Part shown: positions 15,211 to 24,300 of the stretch, one piece after another
Layout: each line of letters starts with the position of its first letter
Numbering within the stretch: position 1 is the stretch's first letter
Assembly: GCA_022826505.1 (NCBI GenBank)
Contig: JAJDUQ010000014.1
Location: 1-34,893 of the forward strand
Length of the DNA stretch: 34,893 nucleotides
Direction: 5' to 3'
DNA from: Gammaproteobacteria bacterium
GTDB taxonomy: Bacteria > Pseudomonadota > Gammaproteobacteria > HK1
Notes under the pieces: model-generated
Databases searched by the model: none
What the model was told of the DNA's origin: nothing
The model's input: the letters and a program-made list of their open reading frames with translations, nothing else
Translations under genes and position numbers: made by a program

Positions 15211-15254
15211 CGTCGCAAGCGACGAGAAGCGGATGGCGGGCGGGACCGGCCCGC
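15211..15254 (+). other. Two small hairpins in the rng-yhdP spacer
   Basis: CGTCG/CGACG around CAAG (15211-15224) and GCGGGC/GCCCGC around a 7-base loop (15236-15254). Neither is followed by a T-run. They may attenuate or protect the transcript between rng and yhdP; chance is possible in DNA this GC-rich. Confidence 0.3.
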
Positions 15255-15307
15255 GACGGAAATCGTCGTGACGGCGTGCATCGTCGCGAACGCCCTCCTG
15301 ATCGATC

Positions 15308-18300
15308 ATGAACGACGAGACGACTCGTTCCGAGCGCCCCCCCGCCAGGCTTCTCGACCGCAAGCCGTTGCGCTGGGGCTGGTACACGCTCGCATGCGTC
15401 GTGCTGCTCTGCGCGGCGACGCTCGCGGGGGTGCGAGTCCTGCTCCCGGAGCTGGGGCATTATCGTGCGCAGGTCGAGACGTGGCTGAGCCGGGTCACCG
15501 AGCGACAGGTCGAGATCGGTGAAATCGACGCCCGCTGGCGCGGCTGGACACCCGTATTTCGACTCAGGGACGTTCGACTGGGCGGTGGCGGGGCGCAGCC
15601 CGGCACAACGACGGATCCTTCGATCCGGCTTGCCGATCTCACGTTCTCGATCGATCCGCTGGAACTGGTCCGATCGGGCACGTTCCAGCCACGCGACATC
15701 ACCGCCAGCGGTGCATCGCTCGTCGTCGTGCGGCGACCCGATGGAACGTTCGCGGTCGGCGACACCGGAGAGTCGGCGTCGGGCGCGCCGGCGGAGAGTG
15801 ACGGACTGGCAAGTTGGGTGTTGAGCCAGACGAAGATCTCGCTGTTCTCGTCGCGAATCTTCTGGGTCGACGAGCGACAGGCCCTGCGCCCGGTTCCCCT
15901 GGACGGCGTGACGCTGCATCTCGAGCATGCCGGCGACCGACACCGCATTGCCGGTTCGTTCGAACCCTCCGCGTCCGGGCGAGTCGACTTCGCGATGGAA
16001 ATGACGGGCGTTTCGTTCACCTCTTCCTGGTCGGGCTCGGCGTATGTCGCCGTCCATGACGTGGATATTGCGCGCCTCGGACTCGACGCCGGGCACACGG
16101 AGACGGTCGGATTTTCCGGCGTCGTGTCGGCCACGGCCTGGAGCACCTGGCGGGGTGGCCGTCCCGTCGAAGCCGAGGGAACGATTCACGCACGATCGCC
16201 GGGCTTCGTTCTCCGTGAACGTCGGCGGGGATTCGACGAGGTGAGTGCGGCGTTCAAGGTCGAACGCACTCCGCACGGCTGGACGGTTGCCGCTCGCGAC
16301 ATTGCGGTCATCACACCGCGCGGGTCGTGGCCTCCCGCCACCGCCGATGCGACGTGGACCCCCCCGCACGACGGAAACGACGGTGCGGTGGTGGTCAACG
16401 CGCAATTCGCGCGCATCGAGGACCTGGTCTCGCTGGTGACGCCGGACGGCGAAGCGTCGGCGAACCCGGTACTGAAGGCGCTGATGGAGGTTGACCCGCA
16501 CGGCGCAATCGAGGACTTCCACGTCGCCGTACCGATCACCGACCGTGTCGAGCTGGAGCGCACCCGCGCCAACGGCCGATTTGCCGATCTGCGATTCGGT
16601 TCGGACACGTTGCCGGTCTCCGTCGACACCGCACGCGGCCGGCTCGAGGCGACCGTGCAGGGAATCGTCGTGGACGTCGAATCCGGCCGTCTTCGTGCGG
16701 AGGTTCCGGACTGGCTTGCACGACCTCTGCAGGGAGAGAAGCTCACCGGGACCTTCGTCGCACTTCCCACGCCGGAGGGCATTCGGTTGCGAGTCGAACA
16801 CGCAAGCATCGCGACCTCGACCGGAACCATCGCGGCGCACGGCGCGATGCTCGCACCGCGCGACGGGAGCGACCCCGAGCTGGAGGTCGCATTGTCCCTC
16901 GGCCCATCGCCCATTGCCGCGGTCCGCGGTCTGCTGGCGGACGGTGTGCTGCCGGATCCACTGTCGCGATGGCTCGAATCCGCAATGCCGTTCGGCGACA
17001 TGCACGACGTACGGGTGGAATTTTCGGGCCGCATTTCAGAGACGCCCCCCGAAGACGGTTCCGGAAAGCTTCAAGCGGCCGCGGCTCTCGTCGTCCCGGT
17101 GGTCAGCTATGCGCCCGAATGGCCGGAAATCACCCATCTCGCGGCGCAAGTTCGATTCGACGGACGACGGTTCGACGCGCGCGTGGATTCGGGGCGCATC
17201 ATGGATTCGACCATTCGCGAGGCCACGGTGACCATCGAGGACGTCACGGCGGACGTGCCGGTGATGCGGATCGAAGGGCGCATCGAGGGCGACAGCGCAA
17301 ATGCGATGCGATTTCTCGCCGAGAGTCCGTTGCGAACCCGATTCCGGACGATGGTCGATACCCTGGCGGTCCACGGTGACAGCACCATCAACCTCGATCT
17401 CGGGATTCCTCTGAAGGGGAGCAATCGGTCGATCTCGGCGGCAGGCAGCATTTCGCTCGATGACAACCGAATCGAAGTTCCCGGTCTCCGGCGGGGACTG
17501 GCGGCGGTCAACGGGAAGGTCGAATTCCAGGGCTCGGAGGTGACGTCGGACAGCATTGCCGCAACCTGGCTCGGTGAACCGATTCACGCCGTCATCGGTG
17601 CTCCTCGCGATGCGTCGCAAGCGGCACGCCTGTCCGTCAGGGGTCGCCTGACGCGCCGTCTGCTCGCGGTGTACCTCCAGGATGCGGACCTTCTCGAAGG
17701 GCGGCCCCCCGGCGACTCGCCACTCCTCGCCCGGATCCGGGGGGATTCGGCGTGGACCGCGATTTTCGACGTTCCCAAGGCCGGGAGCAGTACTCCGGCG
17801 AAGCTGAACTTCACCAGCGACCTGACGGGTCTCGCGCTCGATCTGCCTCCTCCGTTGGGCAAGACGAGCGGGACTGCGCTCCCCCTGCGTGTCGACAGTC
17901 GCATCACGCGCGGGGTTGAACACATTGTCGAGGTACGCGTCGGCGCGGTTGCGAGCGCGGTATTGCGGCTCGCGCGCGACGACGATCGATTCGGGTTCGA
18001 GCGAGGCACGATTCGAATCGGCGATGACGGCGCGGCACTTCCGAACGCCCCCGGACTCATCGTCCATGCCGCGGCGCCCGTGTTCGATGTCGGCCCGTGG
18101 CGTGCCCTCGTCGAAGACATCAGGACCATCAGGAAGCCGGACGCGGACAGTACGCGGTTCGGTCGTGTACGAGAAATCTCGCTCGATGCCGGTTCGATGA
18201 TCGCACTGGGCGAGGCATATCCCGACACCCGCATACACGCCACGCGCGACACCGAGGGAGGGTGGCGGCTCGACCTCGCGGGCCGTCGTCTCGAAGGCGT

Positions 18301-19222
18301 GGTACATCTTCCCCGCGACCTGCGCGCCGAACCCGTGTCCATGGACTTCGAACGGTTCGTGGTGAGAGCGGATGGCGCCGATGCCGGTGACGGCGCGACC
18401 CGCCTCGATCCTCGTGCCTTGCCGGCACTTTCGTTCTCTGCCCGGCATTTCATGCTGGGCGACTACGATCTCGGACGCGTCAGCTTCACCGCGGCGCCCT
18501 CCGAGCACGGATTGGAGATAGAGCGGGCCGAGGTGCACGCCGACACGTTCGAAGGCGAGGCAACGGGCCGCTGGCGGGTCGTCGGTACGGGGCACGTGAC
18601 GGACTTCGTGCTGCGGATGTACCGGATCGACCTCGGGCGCACGCTCGAATCACTGGGGTTCGACGGCAACTCCGTGGCGGAAGGATCGACGGACATCTCG
18701 GTGCGAGGATCGTGGCCGGGCACACCGGGCGAATTCTCGGTCGAACGTCTCACCGGCGTGATGCATTTCCTGTCCACCGACGGGCGCCTGAGCCAACTGG
18801 ATCCCGGCGTGACGGGGCACGTGTTCGGACTGCTCACCATCACCTCGCTGCCACGCCGGCTCATCCTCGATTTCGGCGATCTCTTCAAGGACGGTTTTGG
18901 ATACGACCGAATCGACGGCCGTTTCGCGATCGAGAACGGCAACGCCTATACCGACGACCTGTACATGGAGAGCGATACCGCGCGGCTCGAGGTGGTCGGC
19001 CGAACCGGACTGACGAGCAAGGACTACGACCAGCTCGTTACCGTCATTCCCAAGATTTCCTCGAGCCTGCCCCTCGTACCCATTTGGCTCGCGCAGAAAC
19101 TCCTCGACCGCAATGTGTTCGACAAGGCATTCGCCTATCAGTACACGATCACCGGTCCGTGGGACGAACCCACGGTAGAGCTGGTGAAGACCGAACCCCG
19201 GGAGACCGCGGACACGCAATAG
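15308..19222 (+). CDS. yhdP: YhdP family AsmA-like envelope protein
   Basis: 1304 residues. A single transmembrane segment near the N-terminus (about 24-46, YTLACVVLLCAATLAGVRVL) is followed by a very long periplasmic region of beta-strand-rich repeats. The start LSRVTERQVEIGEIDARWRGWTPVFRLRDVRL matches YhdP/AsmA N-termini. The C-terminal block holds GVTGHVFGLLTITSLPRRL, DFGDLFKDGFGYDRIDG and YDQLVTVIPKISSSLPLVP, the YhdP signature. YhdP, TamB and YdbH are bridge-like proteins that move phospholipids from the inner to the outer membrane. The ATG at 15308 has no good Shine-Dalgarno. The gene ends in TAG, so amber is an ordinary stop in this genome. Synteny with rng supports the assignment. The antisense frames through this gene are not genes. 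Confidence 0.93.
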   Translation: MNDETTRSERPPARLLDRKPLRWGWYTLACVVLLCAATLAGVRVLLPELGHYRAQVETWLSRVTERQVEIGEIDARWRGWTPVFRLRDVRLGGGGAQPGTTTDPSIRLADLTFSIDPLELVRSGTFQPRDITASGASLVVVRRPDGTFAVGDTGESASGAPAESDGLASWVLSQTKISLFSSRIFWVDERQALRPVPLDGVTLHLEHAGDRHRIAGSFEPSASGRVDFAMEMTGVSFTSSWSGSAYVAVHDVDIARLGLDAGHTETVGFSGVVSATAWSTWRGGRPVEAEGTIHARSPGFVLRERRRGFDEVSAAFKVERTPHGWTVAARDIAVITPRGSWPPATADATWTPPHDGNDGAVVVNAQFARIEDLVSLVTPDGEASANPVLKALMEVDPHGAIEDFHVAVPITDRVELERTRANGRFADLRFGSDTLPVSVDTARGRLEATVQGIVVDVESGRLRAEVPDWLARPLQGEKLTGTFVALPTPEGIRLRVEHASIATSTGTIAAHGAMLAPRDGSDPELEVALSLGPSPIAAVRGLLADGVLPDPLSRWLESAMPFGDMHDVRVEFSGRISETPPEDGSGKLQAAAALVVPVVSYAPEWPEITHLAAQVRFDGRRFDARVDSGRIMDSTIREATVTIEDVTADVPVMRIEGRIEGDSANAMRFLAESPLRTRFRTMVDTLAVHGDSTINLDLGIPLKGSNRSISAAGSISLDDNRIEVPGLRRGLAAVNGKVEFQGSEVTSDSIAATWLGEPIHAVIGAPRDASQAARLSVRGRLTRRLLAVYLQDADLLEGRPPGDSPLLARIRGDSAWTAIFDVPKAGSSTPAKLNFTSDLTGLALDLPPPLGKTSGTALPLRVDSRITRGVEHIVEVRVGAVASAVLRLARDDDRFGFERGTIRIGDDGAALPNAPGLIVHAAAPVFDVGPWRALVEDIRTIRKPDADSTRFGRVREISLDAGSMIALGEAYPDTRIHATRDTEGGWRLDLAGRRLEGVVHLPRDLRAEPVSMDFERFVVRADGADAGDGATRLDPRALPALSFSARHFMLGDYDLGRVSFTAAPSEHGLEIERAEVHADTFEGEATGRWRVVGTGHVTDFVLRMYRIDLGRTLESLGFDGNSVAEGSTDISVRGSWPGTPGEFSVERLTGVMHFLSTDGRLSQLDPGVTGHVFGLLTITSLPRRLILDFGDLFKDGFGYDRIDGRFAIENGNAYTDDLYMESDTARLEVVGRTGLTSKDYDQLVTVIPKISSSLPLVPIWLAQKLLDRNVFDKAFAYQYTITGPWDEPTVELVKTEPRETADTQ

Positions 19223-19360
19223 CACGAACGGCGCCCGCCGCTCGACGGGGGGTGGATGGCGAATGTGTCGAGGCCCGAGTCGTCACTTGGCACCAGCGAG
19301 CATCTCCGGTCCCGGTGCGGTGCATCCCGGTCGTTGCATGACCGCGTTTCATCGCGAGCG

Positions 19361-21361
19361 TCATCGGCGATTCGAGCGGCGGGGCGAGGACGAGCGGCAA
19401 TTCGCTCCGGCCAGCGCGTCCCACAACCCCGAGACCCGCTTCGTCGCCCGCATGACCGCCCCCGTGACGCTCTGCTCCGTGCCGTGGACGGCCACCCGCC
19501 GCCTCGCCCGGGTGACCGCGGTGTAGAGGAGCTCGCGGGTCGAGACGCGTGACTCCGCCGGCCCCAGCAGCACCGCGACTTCGTCGTACTCCGAACCCTG
19601 AGCGCGGTGTACGGTCACGGCAAAGAAGCTCTCGTGCGGTGGCAGACGGGCCGGAGCCACCAGCCGGGGACGCCCGTCGGAGCCCTCGAGTTCCGGAAAC
19701 CACACCCGGCTCCGACCATCCGGACCACGCAGCACGATCCCCGCATCTCCGTTCGAAAGCCCCGTCCTCGCGTCGTTGCGGGTGACGAGGATCGGACGGC
19801 CGGGATAGAACGGCTCGTGCGCCGGCGCCAGACCGAGGGCTCCGAGTCGCCGCTCGACCAGGCGATTGAAACGCTCCGCGCCGTACGCGCCGACCCGGTG
19901 CGCGCACAGGACACGGAACGCCGACAGCGGCGGGACGCCGTCGCCGGGCCCCTCGACCGCCTGCGCCGCCTCGAGCGCGGGCGCGAACCGCTCGTCCGCG
20001 AACGCCGTCGCGAGCCGCTCGAAGCGGACGGGGTCGGTCATGGGACGCAGCTCGGTCGCGTCGTCCGAAGAATCCCGCAGCGCCTCGACCGCCGCGGAAG
20101 CGTGTCCTCGCACCACCGCGACCGCGAGCCGGCCGATTCCCCCCGCTTCGTCGAAACGCCAGTTGCGCACGAGCTGGACGACGCAGGGCGCGAGCGGAGA
20201 CGACACCGTCGCCGGCGCGTCCCCTGCCTTCGTCACTCCGATTCCACCGTCGGCAACGGCTTGCGACGCCGCGCCCTGCGAACTTCCGCCCGAACCGGCC
20301 CGAATCCCGGTCTCCGCTCCGGGCGACGCATCGGCGACGCCGTCCTCGCCCCCTGTGCCCGCTCGGCACACATCCGCGAACACCGCGCCCGGCTGGACCG
20401 ATGCGAGCTGGGATGCATCTCCGAGCACCACGAGTCGGGCGCCGGCGGGGAGTGCGTCAAGGACCTTCGCCATGAGGGTGAGATCCACCATCGAACCCTC
20501 GTCGAGGATGAGTGCGTCGATCGGGGACCGACTCCGTGCGCGCGAGAAGAGCCACCGGTGCACCGTCGTCGCATGCGCTTCGAATCCTTCCAGGGCCGGC
20601 ATCGCCGGCACGAGGAGCCGGTGGCGACCGCGTACCGCCTCCTGCAGCCGGGCCGCGGCCTTGCCGGTAGGGGCGACGAGCGCCACGCGGGCCGGTGCGG
20701 TCAGACGAAACTCGATGAGCAGGGCGACGATCGCGGCCGCGATGGTGGTCTTGCCGGTGCCCGGGCCTCCCGAGACGACGCAAAGTCGGCGACGGACGGC
20801 GGTGCGGGCCGCGGCGCGGGGGCGGTCGTCCGCGGTCGTGCCGGGAAAGAGCCGGTCGAGCGCCGTGTCGAGTCCGTCCGGCTCCGAATCCGCACCAGCC
20901 GCACGCTCGCGCAAAGCCCGCGCCACCGCACGCTCCGCCGTCCACAGCCGTTCGAGATAGAGCCGTCCCGCGCCATCGAGGACGAGGGGGCGGCGCTCCC
21001 CGTCTCCGGGCCGCGCGACCATCGGGCTCGCACCGAGCGCTTCAAGCCAGGGCTCGAGGTCGGGGAGCCGTACCGCGCCCGGCCGCGGCCAATCCCCGCC
21101 CGCGACCTCAGGCAGCGCGATGCAGGCGTGCCCGTCGCGGGTCCACGCGCTGGCAAGGGCGGCCGCCAGCGCCACCTCCGTCCCGGCGCCCCCGTCGAGC
21201 TCCTCGACCAGGGCCGCGAAGTGTCGGTCGATGTCGGCAAGGTGGCCCTGTTCGTGGAGATCATCCAATGTCCGCGCACCCGACACGGTTCCGGACGGGA
21301 CGGTTCGGGGACCGTTCTCCGCCCGACGTCCGCTCCCGGCAGGACAATTCGCATCCGTCAC
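19361..21361 (-). CDS. recD: Exonuclease V subunit alpha, RecD helicase
   Basis: 666 residues, the 5'-3' superfamily 1B helicase of RecBCD. Helicase motifs: Walker A SGGPGTGKTT (about 197-206), VALVAPTGKAAARL (Ia), TTVHRWLF, ALILDEGSMVDLTLM (Walker B), VVLGDASQLASVQPGAVFADV (III), VTVHRAQGSEYDEV (V) and YTAVTRARRRV (VI). An N-terminal domain (1-190) contacts RecB and RecC. Residues about 335-390 are a Gly/Ala/Ser-rich insertion between the conserved ADVC and VVQLVRNWRF, unusual for the family. The GTG at 21361 was chosen: it overlaps the recB stop (GTGA) and has GGGGAG seven bases upstream; an in-frame ATG at 21382 is an alternative. Last gene of recCBD and convergent with yhdP across 138 bases that show no clear terminator. 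Confidence 0.94.
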   Translation of the reverse strand: MTDANCPAGSGRRAENGPRTVPSGTVSGARTLDDLHEQGHLADIDRHFAALVEELDGGAGTEVALAAALASAWTRDGHACIALPEVAGGDWPRPGAVRLPDLEPWLEALGASPMVARPGDGERRPLVLDGAGRLYLERLWTAERAVARALRERAAGADSEPDGLDTALDRLFPGTTADDRPRAAARTAVRRRLCVVSGGPGTGKTTIAAAIVALLIEFRLTAPARVALVAPTGKAAARLQEAVRGRHRLLVPAMPALEGFEAHATTVHRWLFSRARSRSPIDALILDEGSMVDLTLMAKVLDALPAGARLVVLGDASQLASVQPGAVFADVCRAGTGGEDGVADASPGAETGIRAGSGGSSQGAASQAVADGGIGVTKAGDAPATVSSPLAPCVVQLVRNWRFDEAGGIGRLAVAVVRGHASAAVEALRDSSDDATELRPMTDPVRFERLATAFADERFAPALEAAQAVEGPGDGVPPLSAFRVLCAHRVGAYGAERFNRLVERRLGALGLAPAHEPFYPGRPILVTRNDARTGLSNGDAGIVLRGPDGRSRVWFPELEGSDGRPRLVAPARLPPHESFFAVTVHRAQGSEYDEVAVLLGPAESRVSTRELLYTAVTRARRRVAVHGTEQSVTGAVMRATKRVSGLWDALAGANCRSSSPRRSNRR

Positions 21362-24300
21362 GCCGCAACTCCCCGGAAGCACTCGTCAATCGCGAGCAGG
21401 CACTCGGTCGACGGTCGGTCGAAGTAGACGCCGCGAGTCATGCCGGCCGCCGGATCGATGCCGCGCACGAAAAGGTAGAACGCTCCTCCGACGTGGCGCG
21501 CGTACTCGTAGTGCGGAAGCCGTACCGCCAGATAGCGGTGCAGTGCGACGAGATAGACGAGGGACTGGAGCGTGTAACCGCCCGCGCGCATCGCGGCGTC
21601 GAGCGCCGCCGGCGCATAGTCGTCCGGCCCCGGGCCAAGCCAGTTCGACTTGTAGTCGAGGATGTACCAGCGGCCGGCGTGCTCCACCACCAGATCGACG
21701 TAGCCCCGCAGGAATCCGTGAACAGGCGGCATCGGACCGCTCGCCCCGAACCGCGACGCGCCTGCGAACGGATTCGGGTAGCCGTGCTCGACCATCCGGG
21801 CGCCGAGACGCTCGCGGACGAGCCCGTCGACCGGGAAATGAAACTCGAGCTCCACGAGCCGTCGTCGCGGCTCGTCGAGCCGGAATGCACCCGCACCGTC
21901 ACCACCGTCCGTTGCCGCCTCGGCGTGCGGAATCGCTGCCCCCTCGGCGACGGCACCGCCGCCGGCATCCGGTCTCATCGAATCGGTTTCGTGCAGAAGG
22001 ACCGAGCGGGTGCGCTCCACCATGGCGCGTGCCGTCTGATCCCAGGCGTGGTCGATTCCGAAATCGCCGAGCGCGTCGCGGCAGATCCGGTCGAGGTCCG
22101 GCGGCTCCGTTGCCAACGCCGGCGGGTCGTCCAGGCGTTCGAAGATCCGGTGCAGGCAGCTTCCCGCCACCGGTCCCCGCGGGAACGTGAACGCGGTCCG
22201 CTCGGCCGCCGCGGCGGCGGGCGTACTCGGCTCCTCGACGGCGGCATCGCGAGGCTCCTCGTGCTGGTCATGGTCCGGCCGATCGATGTCCATCTCGTCT
22301 CGACCGGCCGGCAGTCCGTCATCGGCGCCACCGGAGAACGAGGCCTGCGCCCACAGCGCGGAGAAGCTGGTCAGGCTCCGGGTATGTCGCAACGTCCGAC
22401 GCGGCTCGCGGGCGGCGACGGCGGCGGGTGCGCCTTCGGAGGGCGCCGCGGTGCGAATCGGCGGCGGCACCGGATCGAGCACGGATATCGACACCGCCTC
22501 CGGCACACGCCGCGCGAAGGCTTCGACTTCGGCGCGCCATGCACGGGCATCGAGGCCGACGAACCGCTCCGCTGCGGCCCGAAGCGCGGCGACGGCGGCG
22601 TCCCGATCCTCTGCGCCTTCGGCCGCGCCGGCCGCCCGGTGCAGCAACCACGCGAGCGGCGAATGCTCCGCCCCGCGCACCTGTCCCCACGCCACCACGC
22701 ATCGGTACTTCGCCCGGGTGAGCGCCACGTAGAGGAGCCGCACGGACTCGGCGAACTCCTCCAGCCGTTCCATGGACTTCGCCTCCTCGTCCGGATCGAG
22801 GTCGATGACCTCGCGGTAGTGCTCCTGCGCCCCGAGGTGATACACGGTGTCCACCGCGCCCGGGCGCCGCTTCGGGCCGGGCGCATCCCAGGCGAACGGG
22901 CAGAACACCACGGGAAACTCGAGACCCTTGGACCCGTGCACGGTCAGGGTCTTGACGAGTTTCTCGTCGCTCTCGATCCGCAGCTTCTCGTCCTCGTCGC
23001 GGGTGCCGGACTCAAGCCGGCGGCGGTTCAGCCAGGCCGCGAGCTCGGCCGGGGCGAGGCGTTCGCGCGTCTCGCACGCTTGCAGGACCTCGGCGAGGTG
23101 CCGGTAGTTGGTCAGCCGGCGGGCTCCGTCGGGTTGACGCAGGAGATGCCGCGCCGCGCCCTCCCCTTCGAGCAGGCGAAGCACGAGCGAGCCGATCCCT
23201 CTCGACTCCCAGTGCGTGCGCCAGTCGGCGATGCGCCCGACCCAGGCGCCCCACGCACTCTCGTCCTCCCCGAGCGCCAGCAGTGCGCCCGCGTCGAGCC
23301 CGAACAGGTCGCCGGCAAGGGCTCCTCGAACTCCGGCTTCACGTCCCTGGTCGGCCACGGACCACAGAAGCCGCTCGAGCTGCTCAGCTTCGCGCGTGTG
23401 GAACACGCTGCCGTCGTCGATCTCGATGCTGCGTACCCCGCGCTCGTGCAGCTCGCCGGCGATCCGGCGGCCCTGCTCGCGAGTGCGGACCAGGACCGCG
23501 ACGTCGGCGCCGGTGAGCGGACGGCCCTCGATCGTGGCCTCGCCGCGCGCGCCGAGCTCCAGCAGTCGGGCGATTTCGTTCGCGGTCGCCCCCGCCACGA
23601 TGGGACCGGCGTCCTTCTTCGCAAGCGGCTTTCCGTCCTCGGGCCGGGGAAGCAACCAGAGATCCAGTGGCCCTCCGCCTGCCCTGGATACGGGTTCCGG
23701 CGAACCGTTCCCGCCTTTCGCCGCGACGACCGGCCGGTACTCGACCTCGGTGGTGACGAACGGAGCGGCCCCCGCGAAGACCGCGTTCACCGCCTCCACC
23801 AGGGCGGGAACGGAGCGCCAGTTCCGGTCGAGATGAAGTCGCTCGCGGGCGGTGCGCCGGGCCGCGAGATAGGCGAAGACGTCGGCGCCGCGGAAGCGGT
23901 AGATGGACTGCTTCGGATCGCCGACCACGATGAAGGGGCCCGCGGGGACGCGGTCCGCGGGAGCGGATGCGGCGAACTCGTCACCCGCGACCGGACCGCC
24001 CGATTCCGACCCGTCCACGCGTCCCGACAGGCCGGACTCGAGCGGTGCGGAACCGGGCGCCCGGGTCGCCGAACCGGATTCGTCCAGCTTCGGCGCGTGC
24101 ACTCGACTCGATTCGTCAGGGCCGGAGCGTACGGTACCCGCTGTGCGTGCCGCCGAATCGAACGCACCGGCCTCCACCGCCCCGAGGTGGCCCGAGTGGA
24201 CCCTCGCGGGCGGTGCCGTACCGGACGTTCGGGCCGCGGTGTCGGATCCGTCCGATTCCGGACCGCCCACCCCGCCCGATTCGCCGCGCACGGACTCGGC

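Noticed and set aside
15062..17005. Minus-strand open frame of 647 codons
   Set aside because: Antisense to yhdP; composition is that of a shadow frame.
19229..19240. CGGC/GCCG hairpin after yhdP as a terminator
   Set aside because: Only 4 bp, no T-run; expected by chance in this composition.
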